This document shows, piece by piece, positions 1 through 8,193 of a DNA stretch of 64,000 nt (its first letter is position 1; every line of letters begins with the position of its first letter). A program made the translations under genes and the position numbers. Below the pieces are notes generated by a model. It did no database searches and had not been told where the DNA came from. It saw nothing but the letters and a program-made list of their open reading frames with translations. Source of the stretch: Corynebacterium kroppenstedtii DSM 44385 (GTDB lineage: Bacteria; Actinomycetota; Actinomycetes; Mycobacteriales; Mycobacteriaceae); assembly GCF_000023145.1 (NCBI RefSeq), contig NC_012704.1, forward strand, positions 2,046,001 through 2,110,000. The letters run 5' to 3'.

Positions 1-626
1 GTTCTATCACCGTTCACCCGGAGAAACTTGTGCTGGCGGGGCATGGTTTCGGCGCGAGTGCGGCTGTTCTTGCTGCTGCCGGTGAGTGGGGTTCCTCGTC
101 GTCCTCGGATTCCGAGGTGTCCGCGCGTTCGGTCTCGGTGGGGTCCGGATCGGTGACCGCGTCTGCTACCCCGGGCCCGAAGGGTTTGACCGGTGTAGCT
201 GCTGTTTTCCCGCGTAGTACGTCTCCGCGGGCGTCGGACGCTGCTTCAAATATTGAGGTTCCCGGTCTTATTTTGGCCCCTGGTCAGGATTCTGTTCTTG
301 TTGGCGACGAGTCCCTCCGCATTGCTGCGAAGTGGAAGGGCGATTCCTATTACCGACGCGTGAATAAGGCATCGCAGTCGGTGATGTCGGAAAAGGTTGT
401 GAAGAATATGGTGCTGGGGCTGGGCTCCCCCGGCTTTTCGCAGCGTGCCGCACTTCGCGGACTGCTTGTCGCTTTTGTCCGCACGACGGCGGAAGGCGAC
501 AAGAAGTACAGCGGCGTTTTGTCCGATGAGGACCTCAAGGGCACTGAGTTCTGGGATCGCGATGATATTGCGAACGAGCTCCCCGAGAACGCCGATGTGA
601 TGGAGCGCCTCCGCGACGCGCTGTAG
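1..626 (+). CDS. alpha/beta-hydrolase-like protein (5' end outside window)
   Basis: The reading frame is open from the left edge, so the N-terminus is missing; about 208 residues remain. The fragment begins just before LVLAGHGFGASAAVLAAA, which has the shape of an alpha/beta-hydrolase nucleophile elbow (beta strand, G-x-G-x-G, helix). A later PGLILAPGQDSVL segment resembles the strand and loop that carry the acid residue in the same fold. In the usual G-H-S-x-G motif the nucleophile serine is replaced here by glycine, so catalysis is doubtful unless a nearby serine substitutes. The middle is rich in Ser, Val and Thr and probably disordered. It converges on the small hypothetical genes to its right. 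The family call is tentative; substrate unknown. Confidence 0.45.
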   Translation, partial: SITVHPEKLVLAGHGFGASAAVLAAAGEWGSSSSSDSEVSARSVSVGSGSVTASATPGPKGLTGVAAVFPRSTSPRASDAASNIEVPGLILAPGQDSVLVGDESLRIAAKWKGDSYYRRVNKASQSVMSEKVVKNMVLGLGSPGFSQRAALRGLLVAFVRTTAEGDKKYSGVLSDEDLKGTEFWDRDDIANELPENADVMERLRDAL

Positions 627-708
627 TTGAGGCGCGCGGGGGCGGGCGATGACGGCCGGGGCGGCCACGCACAGCGCCAACCACGGGCGGTGTCGGCCGA
701 GGGCTGTG

Positions 709-1089
709 TCAGCTACGTATCGCCCGAATGCCTCCACCGCGAGAAGTGCCTTGCGTTCGTGGCGTATGAGAGCTGCGAGAATTGGTTGTCTGCGAGCCAT
801 GGGAGTTGTCAGCCTTATCCCCGTTGGTCGTCGCGCGCCCGAACGTGAAAGTCGAGTGGCCATCAGGAGCCTGATGCCGGCCTTTGCGCGTGGTCGCGAA
901 CGTGGTTTCTTTGCTGATAGTGCTGCTGGCCCCTTCCGCCTTCTGGGCCTGCTGAATAATTTCCTCGAGTTTCTTCACCCGTTCACCGTATTGGCGGTGA
1001 AACTCCGCGAGGTTTTTATCCATTTCTGCCCGATGGGCGTCCACGATGGCCTGATACGCCGCACGGTAATTCTCGGTATTACTCACCAT
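709..1089 (-). CDS. small hypothetical protein with helical N-terminus
   Basis: A 126-residue protein. Residues 1-55 (NYRAAYQAIVDAHRAEMDKN and following) are charged and heptad-like, as in a coiled coil. The second half is rich in Thr, Ser, Gly and Arg and looks disordered. The start overlaps the end of the upstream gene by 7 bases, so the two are probably co-translated. It is the last gene of a three-gene leftward cluster that converges on the hydrolase-like gene. No family recognised. The helical N-terminus next to an alpha/beta-hydrolase fragment recalls WXG-like helical proteins, but no W-x-G is present. The far C-terminal part could be non-conserved. Confidence 0.55.
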   Translation of the reverse strand: MVSNTENYRAAYQAIVDAHRAEMDKNLAEFHRQYGERVKKLEEIIQQAQKAEGASSTISKETTFATTRKGRHQAPDGHSTFTFGRATTNGDKADNSHGSQTTNSRSSHTPRTQGTSRGGGIRAIRS

Positions 1090-2315
1090 GCCCCTGCTTT
1101 CTCTACGGTGATGCCTAAGTGTGATGTTGTGTTGTCTGCTGTAGTGCCCGGCGCTGTTTCCTCTGGCCGTCCTACGTGCGCTTCTTCCTCCGCGACAGCC
1201 TCCAGTGGCTGCTGCACCGAGACGTCCATTCGGATAGAAGAAGGCCCTCTCGTTCCTTGCACTGAGCCAGACTCCCCGCCCGAAAGGGCCGAACTCTCCG
1301 GTGTTTTTTGATTCCAGTCCGGCGCTCCTTGAGTGCTTTCAATGGTGAGACCACTGGCCATCTGCGTACATGTTTGTCCCGCCGACGACGCGTCCGACAG
1401 CTTCGGAGTCACTTTTTGCGCAGACTCAGCCTCCGACTGGGCCAAGGACGAACACTGGGCCGAGGACTGCGACTGGCATGACGATGCGGACTGGTCCGTG
1501 GCCTCCCTCTGCCCGGTAAACATTTCACACGAGGACGGTGACGTCGATGTCCCTGGCGAAACCAGCGTCGCCGGTGAAGGACAAACACTCACTAGTGGTG
1601 ACGATTCGTTCCTCGGCACAACACTCGGCAGCGCATCCCCACCCCGTGATGCCACTACATCACAGTGTTGCAGCGGTTTCGGCGGCTCGACTGGGCACAC
1701 TCCACACACGCGGACCTGCTCCGAGCAATGCGTCGATAATGTCCCCAACGCTTCACCGATCGCACGATCGCGCGCCTTCACCTGGTTCAACAGGAGCAAA
1801 CCCGCTGCGTTCCCCACCTGCGTCAACGCATGCATAGCGATCTTTTTCGCCGGCGGAGGCAAAGGCAAGATCAAGGGCAATCCCGTCTCCACCACCGTCG
1901 TAAATAAATCGACAACGTCCTCCATTGCCGAATCGGTATCTTCCATCACGGATTGCAGCGCATCCGCGCACGCGTCACTGGATTCGGCGCCGTCGGAAAG
2001 AGAAATGAGCCACTCGCCGACCTTGTCCACCGCCTCGCTAATCAACCCCTCAGCGACGTCGACAAGAGAATCAGATGCCCGGCCACCACTGCTGCGCACG
2101 GCCATAAAATACGGGATCATGCGTCGTAAAGTGTCAGCACTTTCCCGCAGCGGATCCCACTCCACGCCCGACGCGCGCATGACATCAATCTTTAATTGGT
2201 TCCCAGACACCACCGGGTGATACAGCACCCCGGAAAAAGCGGCTCCCAACATGAGAGCATGGCTTGCTGCCGAATACTCTGCCGCACAATCGATTTGCTG
2301 GGACAGGGTGCTCAT
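1083..2315 (-). CDS. hypothetical protein, helical N-terminus and Ser/Thr-rich C-terminus
   Basis: A 410-residue protein of unknown function. Residues 1-200 are mostly amphipathic helix, beginning STLSQQIDCAAEYSAASHAL, with a hydrophobic stretch near GLPLILPLPPPAKKIAMHAL (about 145-165). Residues 210-400 are low-complexity, rich in Ser, Thr, Gln, Pro and Glu. There is no signal peptide. The ATG overlaps the TGA of the gene upstream (ATGA), a sign of translational coupling. Two other long frames exist on the opposite strand of the Ser-rich half, but composition and the ATGA coupling favour this one. The general plan (helical head, long disordered tail, tiny partner genes) is like secreted-effector loci of actinobacteria, but nothing proves this. 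Confidence 0.6.
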   Translation of the reverse strand: MSTLSQQIDCAAEYSAASHALMLGAAFSGVLYHPVVSGNQLKIDVMRASGVEWDPLRESADTLRRMIPYFMAVRSSGGRASDSLVDVAEGLISEAVDKVGEWLISLSDGAESSDACADALQSVMEDTDSAMEDVVDLFTTVVETGLPLILPLPPPAKKIAMHALTQVGNAAGLLLLNQVKARDRAIGEALGTLSTHCSEQVRVCGVCPVEPPKPLQHCDVVASRGGDALPSVVPRNESSPLVSVCPSPATLVSPGTSTSPSSCEMFTGQREATDQSASSCQSQSSAQCSSLAQSEAESAQKVTPKLSDASSAGQTCTQMASGLTIESTQGAPDWNQKTPESSALSGGESGSVQGTRGPSSIRMDVSVQQPLEAVAEEEAHVGRPEETAPGTTADNTTSHLGITVEKAGAW

Positions 2316-2557
2316 CGCACCACCACCGCTTCCACCGAGGGCTCCAGGTTCGCAAGCGCTGCGGTATTGGCATCATCGGCCCCGACAATCTGGGACACAA
2401 CACTGTCCGCTGATAGCCCCTGAGCAGCGGCAACCTCACACGCCCGACGGGACAACTCCCGGAGTTGGTCCAACTCACCCGCAATAGCCAGCCCCTCCTG
2501 CACCCACGAAAAACCGGTATGCACGGGCATAAATGGCACTGGCGAGCCAACGATCAC
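2312..2557 (-). CDS. small hypothetical protein (5' part may lie in another frame)
   Basis: An 81-residue frame from a GTG at 2557 that ends in the ATGA overlap with the next gene. The same frame upstream of the GTG also reads like protein (ALVGVCEAGQDVESVIVG) but has no start codon. A strong ribosome site AGGGGG precedes an ATG at 2637 whose frame reads MGELVVSAPEASA and then fails. Joining the two frames across a GCGCGCG run (2596-2602) would give one protein of about 108 residues. I infer a one-base deletion or sequencing error there. The visible part is helical with two small hydrophobic segments. Function unknown. Confidence 0.5.
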   Translation of the reverse strand: MIVGSPVPFMPVHTGFSWVQEGLAIAGELDQLRELSRRACEVAAAQGLSADSVVSQIVGADDANTAALANLEPSVEAVVVR

Positions 2558-2785
2558 TGATTCGACATCCTGCCCCGCCTCGCATACACCGACGAGCGCG
2601 CGGACGCCTCTGGTGCAGAGACAACAAGCTCCCCCATTACATCCCCCTGAAATTCGTAGCGATTATTTCATGGCTGATGCCATGATCCCCACCGCAAAAT
2701 TATGCCAGACTGCTGCGACATCGCCCACCCCTCACATCATCCGCACATAGTGCTATAGATCACACGGTCGCAGCGTGGGCACTAG

Positions 2786-4129
2786 CTACACACTTGCGAC
2801 GACGGCAGCCAACCGACCAGCGATTTTCCGCGCCGTGGCACCGTCGCCAGCTTCCACCATCACGCGGAAAAGTTCCTCCGTGCCGGATGGACGCAAAAGC
2901 ACGCGGCCCGATTCGCCCAGTTCCTCTTCGGCCTCAGTGATCGCCGTCCGAACGGCCTCGTCATTGGTAATGGCGGCTTTGTCGGTGACCGGCACATTGA
3001 TCAACGTCTGCGGGAGAACCCTCATCACCGACGCTAATTCAGACAAAGTCTTCCCCGTCTGAGCCATCCGGACCATCACGCTCAGACCGGTGAGTGTCCC
3101 ATCGCCCGTCGTCCCGTGCTCGGGGATGACGATGTGCCCGGACTGTTCGCCGCCCAGGCTGTAATCACCGGCATTCAGGTCCGCGAGCACATAACGATCG
3201 CCGACCTTCGTCGTCCGGACCTCGATACCCTGTTCTTTCATCGCAAGTTTGAGACCAAGGTTCGACATCACCGTCGCGACGAGGGTCGACTTCTTCAATT
3301 CGCCGCCCTCTTTCATCGCGATCGCGAGGATCGCCATGATCTGGTCACCGTCAACAACATTGCCTTCGGAATCGACGGCCAAGCAGCGGTCCGCATCGCC
3401 ATCATGGGCCAGGCCCAGGTCAGCGTGGTGTTCCAGCACAGCGCGCTGCAGAACATCAATATGCGTCGATCCACAATTCTCATTGATATTGAACGCGTTG
3501 GGTTTGTTAAAAATCGGGACGACGTCGGCGCCAGCGGCCTGATACGCCATCGGTGCAGCCGTCGACGCGGCCCCATTAGCACAATCCACTACGACCCGAA
3601 TTCCATCCAAGGGCGTGGGCACAGCCCCAGCGAGATGGAACAAATAGCGCTCCAAGGCATCGGGAGATTCCTCGACAATGCGGCCAATGCCCGCCCCCGT
3701 CGGGCCAGTCTCGGACAATTCCAGCATGGTGGCTTCGATCTCCGCCTCGACCGCATCGTCAAGTTTGAGGCCACCCGCCGCGAAGAACTTGATTCCGTTA
3801 TCGGGCATAGGGTTGTGGCTTGCGGAAATAACAACGCCCATGTCAGCGCCATAATCGTCGGTCAAGAACGCCACAGCGGGGGTTGGAATGACGCCCACGC
3901 GGAGGACGTCGACACCCTGGCTTGCCATCCCTGCCGACAACGCGGCAGACAACATCTCCCCCGACACACGCGGGTCACGCCCCACAACAGCGACAGGCCG
4001 ACGGCCCCCCTTCCGGTTGGCGGTCAGCACCTTCGCCGCAGCGGACCCCAACTTCATTGCCAACGGCGCAGTTAACGTCTTATTTGCAAGACCACGAACA
4101 CCATCAGTGCCGAAGTAACGTCGTCCCAT
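2786..4129 (-). CDS. glmM: phosphoglucosamine mutase GlmM
   Basis: Converts glucosamine-6-phosphate to glucosamine-1-phosphate in the cytoplasm, for UDP-GlcNAc and hence peptidoglycan. From the ATG at 4129 the protein is 447 residues, the normal family length, and starts [13 protein letters not shown], the conserved GlmM N-terminus. The frame extends to 4183 but lacks a ribosome site there, while AAAGGG lies 8 bases before 4129. The phosphoserine loop is visible as [18 protein letters not shown], the metal loop as DGDADRC, the sugar loop as GGEQSGHI, and the phosphate-binding loop near the C-terminus as [14 protein letters not shown]. The gene is the left boundary of the glmM-rpsI-rplM-ESX-4 block seen across Mycobacteriales, here separated from rpsI by an acyltransferase gene. 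Confidence 0.97.
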   Translation of the reverse strand: MGRRYFGTDGVRGLANKTLTAPLAMKLGSAAAKVLTANRKGGRRPVAVVGRDPRVSGEMLSAALSAGMASQGVDVLRVGVIPTPAVAFLTDDYGADMGVVISASHNPMPDNGIKFFAAGGLKLDDAVEAEIEATMLELSETGPTGAGIGRIVEESPDALERYLFHLAGAVPTPLDGIRVVVDCANGAASTAAPMAYQAAGADVVPIFNKPNAFNINENCGSTHIDVLQRAVLEHHADLGLAHDGDADRCLAVDSEGNVVDGDQIMAILAIAMKEGGELKKSTLVATVMSNLGLKLAMKEQGIEVRTTKVGDRYVLADLNAGDYSLGGEQSGHIVIPEHGTTGDGTLTGLSVMVRMAQTGKTLSELASVMRVLPQTLINVPVTDKAAITNDEAVRTAITEAEEELGESGRVLLRPSGTEELFRVMVEAGDGATARKIAGRLAAVVASV

Positions 4130-4302
4130 CTGGTCTACCCTTTCCCACTGTTCAGCATTGGCGTTTCGGTGTGTGCGCTTCACAACCCTAGCTACCGCAA
4201 TCCGGCAGCCCGAGTTGGAGCGCTTACGCCCGGGATGCTTTATAACTGAGCCAACAGTCTAATAGGACAGGCCCCATAACACCGCACTGTGCAAAAACAG
4301 GT

Positions 4303-4340
4303 TGTGGATAACTGCGTGTGTGTCCGCAAACTGTGGATAA
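4303..4340. promoter_or_regulatory. two DnaA-box-like sites upstream of the acyltransferase gene
   Basis: TGTGGATAA occurs at 4303-4311 and again at 4332-4340, the same orientation, 29 bases apart. Each is an exact match to the bacterial DnaA box (TTATCCACA on the other strand). They sit in the 424-base gap between divergent glmM and the acyltransferase gene. No dnaA, dnaN or gidB is nearby and the gap is short, so this is not the replication origin. DnaA titration or DnaA-linked control of the flanking cell-envelope genes is possible. I saw nothing else definite in this gap. Confidence 0.5.
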
Positions 4341-4553
4341 GTGGCCTGTTGGTGGGCGATGTGCCGCCCGCCCATTTCTATTTGATGTCGATCTACTACC
4401 AATATGTAGCCGGTGACCCGATATCCGTGACTAGATATGTAGCTAGTTCCCCGTTATCGCGCGCCACGATATACGCTATGTCGTCGGCGCCGCTGTACTG
4501 TTGCGGATCCGCCTTGCTCCTGTTGTTCACTTATCGACGTACCGGGAAGTTGT

Positions 4554-6671
4554 ATGCCACGCCCCGTAGGAAAATCCACCTATCTCCCTGGATTAGACGG
4601 CCTCCGCGCCATCGCTGTCATCGCTGTTCTGCTCTACCACCTGTCGGTTCCGTACTCCGACGGAGGGCTACTCGGTGTCGGCGTCTTTTTCACCCTGTCG
4701 GGGTATTTGATCACGTCGATCCTGGTCAGGCAATGGGACCGTGATGGTCGTATCAAGTTTGGCCAATTCTGGCTTCGACGTTTCCGCCGGCTGTTACCGG
4801 CGGTCATCACCGTTTTGATTACGGTCATGATGCTCACCGCGTTCCTCGACCACGGGAGTTTAGCGAAGCGTGGCTGGGAAGCTCTTTCTGCGCTGTTCTA
4901 TTACAACAACTGGTACGAGATCGTTGCAGGTGATTCGTACTTCGACATGTTTGGTGGGCCGCAACCGCTCAGCCACATGTGGTCCCTGGCGGTGGAAGAG
5001 CAGTTCTATCTCGTGTGGCCTTTTGTGTTCACCGCCATCACTTTCCTGTGGCAGCGTCGTAAGCATTCGCATGGTTTCGCTGGGGTGACGTGCTTGATTC
5101 TCGCCGCTATTTCGGGCGCATGGATGGCGTACTTGGTGGAGCCCGGCGTCGATCACACACGTGTTTACGAAGGAACGGATACTCGCGCATTAGGGCTGCT
5201 GATCGGCGCGTCCCTGGCTTTCGTGTGGAAGCCCGGCGTCGCAGCCTCCAACTCTTCGGGATCCGACAGCACACAAGCTTCACGGTCCTGGCGTTCCAAC
5301 GCACTCGCCCGACATCTTCTTGACCTCGTCGGGCTGGCCGGCTTGGCCGTCGTCATCGTCATGATGGTTCGCACCGACGATAACGCCATGTGGCTCTACC
5401 AGGGAGGATTCGCAGTTCTCGCCCTGGCCACTGCGGCGGCTCTACTCCCTCTTGCCGACGAGCACTCGTGGATGACCCGCATCGTTGGTCTTCCGCCTCT
5501 GCGCTGGCTGGGCGAGCGCTCCTACGGGGTCTACCTCTGGCACATGCCTGTTATCGCGTTCGCGCCCGATGGGTTCGTCGAAAATCACTTGATTATTGCT
5601 GGACCTGTGCTGTCCGCGATATCTGTCATTCTGGCTGCTCTGTCCTGGACCTTGATCGAGGATCCGATCCGCCGGCACGGAGTTGTTGCACTGGCACGTA
5701 AGTGGTGGTCAGGTCACGTGTCGGAAAACGCCTCCGGCACCACAGCGAGCCCAGCAGTCTCTCGCCGACGGGGGACGCCGCCGGTCCTCACCGGGGTTGC
5801 CTCGGTCATCCTTCTCGCGATTCTCGCCGCCGGATTGCCTAAAGCTCTTGCCGACGGGTCGAATGGCTCGTCGTCCAACGATCCGATGGCTGCGATCGGC
5901 GGCAGTGGAACCGACGGGGCCGTCAAAGTTGGCGGAGACAACGGTAATGGGCAGGGAAACGGTGCCGACAACCCCGACGCAGCGTCGGCAAGCGATAAAG
6001 ATGGTAAGGACACCGCTGCTCAAGGGCGGAATGCTGGGATTGACTGCTCAACGGTGATCCATATTGGCGATTCCACCTCTATCGCGCTCAATTCCCCCGA
6101 CTACCTGCCGGATCCGGCGGACCGCGTGGGCGCGCAATACAAACGCGTGGGCGCGAAGGATGTGTACCTGGACATCAAGGGCGCGCGGGCCGTTATTGAG
6201 CGGTATAAAGATGATCCGAACGCCACGGAAGTCGTCACCAACATGGAGAGCCACCACTACAAAGACGCGTGCTGGGTGATGGCAATTGGAACGAACGACG
6301 CAGCTAATGTCACCGCTGGCAATCAGACGTCGGCGGAGGACCGTATCCGCACGATCATGGACATTGTCAAGGACGAGAAGCATGTGCTGTGGCCGACGGT
6401 GAAAACTGTGAACGCTGCCCAGTCCGCCTACGCTAACTCGGGTATGCAGCATTACGACGAGGCGCTGCGGAAGATGTGCAAGGAGTACCCCAACCTGCGT
6501 CTTTACGACTGGGCTGGTGAAGTGCAAGATGACTGGTTCATTGACGACGGGATCCATCCGAATACCGTGGGCGCCAAGGAAAAGGGCCGGCGTTTTGCCG
6601 ACGCGCTGACCCAGGCGTTCCCGAAGGGGAAGAAGCCCGCCAGCCAGTGCACGGTCGGTAGCGGCGACTGA
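4554..6671 (+). CDS. OafA-like membrane acyltransferase with C-terminal SGNH domain
   Basis: A 705-residue acyltransferase-3 protein. Residues 1-400 hold about ten membrane segments; the N-terminus has the family signature YLPGLDGLRAIAVIAVLLYH, with GVGVFFTLSGYLI and later MWSLAVEEQFYLVWP. A linker of about 100 residues rich in Ala, Gly, Asn and Asp follows. The last 200 residues form an SGNH hydrolase-like domain outside the membrane: IHIGDSTSIAL (block I), AIGTNDA (block III) and DDGIHPN (block V, Asp and His). Such fused proteins move acetyl or succinyl groups onto cell-wall or exported polysaccharides. GGGAAG precedes the ATG. The polymer modified is unknown. It interrupts the glmM-rpsI neighbourhood and is transcribed against it. 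Confidence 0.9.
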   Translation: MPRPVGKSTYLPGLDGLRAIAVIAVLLYHLSVPYSDGGLLGVGVFFTLSGYLITSILVRQWDRDGRIKFGQFWLRRFRRLLPAVITVLITVMMLTAFLDHGSLAKRGWEALSALFYYNNWYEIVAGDSYFDMFGGPQPLSHMWSLAVEEQFYLVWPFVFTAITFLWQRRKHSHGFAGVTCLILAAISGAWMAYLVEPGVDHTRVYEGTDTRALGLLIGASLAFVWKPGVAASNSSGSDSTQASRSWRSNALARHLLDLVGLAGLAVVIVMMVRTDDNAMWLYQGGFAVLALATAAALLPLADEHSWMTRIVGLPPLRWLGERSYGVYLWHMPVIAFAPDGFVENHLIIAGPVLSAISVILAALSWTLIEDPIRRHGVVALARKWWSGHVSENASGTTASPAVSRRRGTPPVLTGVASVILLAILAAGLPKALADGSNGSSSNDPMAAIGGSGTDGAVKVGGDNGNGQGNGADNPDAASASDKDGKDTAAQGRNAGIDCSTVIHIGDSTSIALNSPDYLPDPADRVGAQYKRVGAKDVYLDIKGARAVIERYKDDPNATEVVTNMESHHYKDACWVMAIGTNDAANVTAGNQTSAEDRIRTIMDIVKDEKHVLWPTVKTVNAAQSAYANSGMQHYDEALRKMCKEYPNLRLYDWAGEVQDDWFIDDGIHPNTVGAKEKGRRFADALTQAFPKGKKPASQCTVGSGD

Positions 6672-6796
6672 GAGGTGTGAAGGCGCTGGCTTCACACTGT
6701 CGCCGGCGCTGTCCCCTAGAAACCGAGCGGACTATTCACTCCGTTGGGCACATACACCGTCGGGCGCGTACGTCGTCGTCGATATAGATAAAGGAA

Positions 6797-6836
6797 AACC
6801 CCTTGCTCTGCCGAATTGTGTGGCAGGACAAGGGGT
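6797..6836 (-). terminator. intrinsic terminator of rplM-rpsI
   Basis: On the minus strand AACCCCTTGTCCTGCC pairs with GGCAGAGCAAGGGGTT around a short loop, with one mismatch, and a run TTTTCC follows. It lies 44 bases after the rpsI stop codon. Confidence 0.8.
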
Positions 6837-6879
6837 TGTGCGCGTCCAACGCAGCCCGGCAAGCCGGGTAAAGCGATAT

Positions 6880-7419
6880 TTAACGCTTGGAGTACTGCGG
6901 AGCGCGACGAGCTTTGTGCAGACCAGCCTTCTTGCGCTCAACCTCGCGAGCATCGCGGGTGAGGAAGCCAGCCTTCTTGAGGGCGCTGCGGTCAGCCGGG
7001 TTGTAGGCGTTCAGCGCACGGGCAATCGCCAAGCGGAAAGCGCCGGCCTGACCCGAGGGGCCACCGCCCTTGAGGTTCGCCTTGATGTCGAACTGGCCTT
7101 CACGCTCAATGAGGGTGAGAGGAGCCTTGATGAGCTGCTGGTGCAGCTTGTTCGGGAAGTAATCTTCCAGGGCGCGGCCGTTACAGGTGAACTCGCCGGA
7201 GCCGGCGGTCATCACGACGCGAACAACGGCGCGCTTACGACGACCCACGGTCTGGATTGGGAAGTCGCGCTGCTCGGGTTCGGCAACTGCTTCTTCTTCA
7301 ACCTCAGTGGCAACGGAATCGCCGATGGTGGAAACGAACTCTTCGCTCGCTGCCTGAGCGGCGATGAAGTCGGCCTCGTTGGCCTCGTCCTGAATCTGGT
7401 TTTCGGTGTTCTCGCTCAC
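6880..7419 (-). CDS. rpsI: 30S ribosomal protein S9
   Basis: Small-subunit protein whose C-terminal tail reaches the P-site tRNA. The protein is 179 residues, longer than the usual 130 because of an acidic N-terminal extension of about 50 residues rich in Glu and Ala, as seen in other Mycobacteriales. The conserved part runs from [12 protein letters not shown] through [19 protein letters not shown] to the basic end [20 protein letters not shown]...YSKR. It overlaps the rplM stop by one base, so the two are one operon, closed by a hairpin at 6797-6836. Confidence 0.97.
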   Translation of the reverse strand: MSENTENQIQDEANEADFIAAQAASEEFVSTIGDSVATEVEEEAVAEPEQRDFPIQTVGRRKRAVVRVVMTAGSGEFTCNGRALEDYFPNKLHQQLIKAPLTLIEREGQFDIKANLKGGGPSGQAGAFRLAIARALNAYNPADRSALKKAGFLTRDAREVERKKAGLHKARRAPQYSKR

Positions 7420-7865
7420 TACTGTGCCACCTGCTTGATCTCGTAGTTCTCGGGCTTCTGGGCAGCGTGACGGTGCTCGCTACCTGCGTACACGTGAAGC
7501 TTCTTGATAGATGCGCGGGAAAGCTTGTTGTGCGGCATCATACCGGCGATAGCTTCTTCGATGACGCGTTCCGGGTGCACCTCGAGCGAACGACCCAGGG
7601 TCATGGTGGTCAGACCACCCGGGTATCCGGAGTGACGGTAACGGAACTCACGCTCGCGCTTGTTTGCGGAAACGCGAACCTTGTCGGCGTTGATGATGAT
7701 GACGTGGTCGCCACAGTCAACGTTCGGTGCAAAAATCGGCTTACGCTTGCCGCGCAGCAAGTCAGCGGCCTCAACAGCGAGGCGGCCGAGCACCACGTCG
7801 GCGGCGTCGATGACGTACCACTTACGGGTAATGTCACCGCTCTTCGGGTGGAAAGTAGACAACAT
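7419..7865 (-). CDS. rplM: 50S ribosomal protein L13
   Basis: Large-subunit assembly protein, 148 residues, the normal length. It starts [20 protein letters not shown] and contains the family blocks [28 protein letters not shown] and YRHSGYPGG, then [18 protein letters not shown] near the end. It is first in the rplM-rpsI operon. In ancestral ESX-4 loci rplM lies directly after esxT; here about 3.7 kb of amino-acid genes have been inserted between them. Confidence 0.97.
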   Translation of the reverse strand: MLSTFHPKSGDITRKWYVIDAADVVLGRLAVEAADLLRGKRKPIFAPNVDCGDHVIIINADKVRVSANKREREFRYRHSGYPGGLTTMTLGRSLEVHPERVIEEAIAGMMPHNKLSRASIKKLHVYAGSEHRHAAQKPENYEIKQVAQ

Positions 7866-8193
7866 GACTCCTTGAAAGTCTGTCTGGAACTGCCAGCCAC
7901 AAAATTGAACAGGCTAACTACCGTCAGTCTGCTGCCGCGGCGGCCGGTGGAGACCCGCGGCTCGTGTCAGATTGGCGATGTGGCGTTGTATCAGCGTCAA
8001 AGACGCGGAACTCGTAGTTCCTATCACGGAATCAACGCTGCATCGACAACTCGACACACAGGTAGTTGAGAGTACCGGAATAGGTGTGAGCAGTTCAAGT
8101 GAGCGGGCATTGCTAGCCGACGCTCTTTATGTGAGGAGTCCGCTCTCCCTCGCGCGGTGCCTACTATTCCCTTCGTGGGTGCCTGTCCTCCCC
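7866..8193. other. intergenic region upstream of rplM
   Basis: This 328-base gap separates the aminotransferase stop codon from the rplM start; both genes run leftward. It must contain the rplM promoter and leader, but I could not pick a convincing -35/-10 pair. No tRNA, repeat or clear coding frame was seen. Confidence 0.5.

Noticed and set aside
246..863. A 205-residue minus-strand frame opposite the hydrolase-like fragment
   Set aside because: Arg/His-rich, shadow-like composition; the plus-strand frame is continuous to the window edge and has fold-like features.
1333..2220. A 295-residue frame opposite the 1083-2315 gene
   Set aside because: The minus-strand gene is coupled to its neighbours by ATGA; the plus-strand frame has no start signal or structural pattern.
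3116..4075. A 319-residue frame on the plus strand across glmM
   Set aside because: It is antisense to glmM, which has all family motifs; the frame has no ribosome site and no protein-like pattern.
4303..4340. Replication origin at the two DnaA boxes
   Set aside because: Only two boxes, no dnaA, dnaN or gidB neighbours and no AT-rich unwinding stretch.
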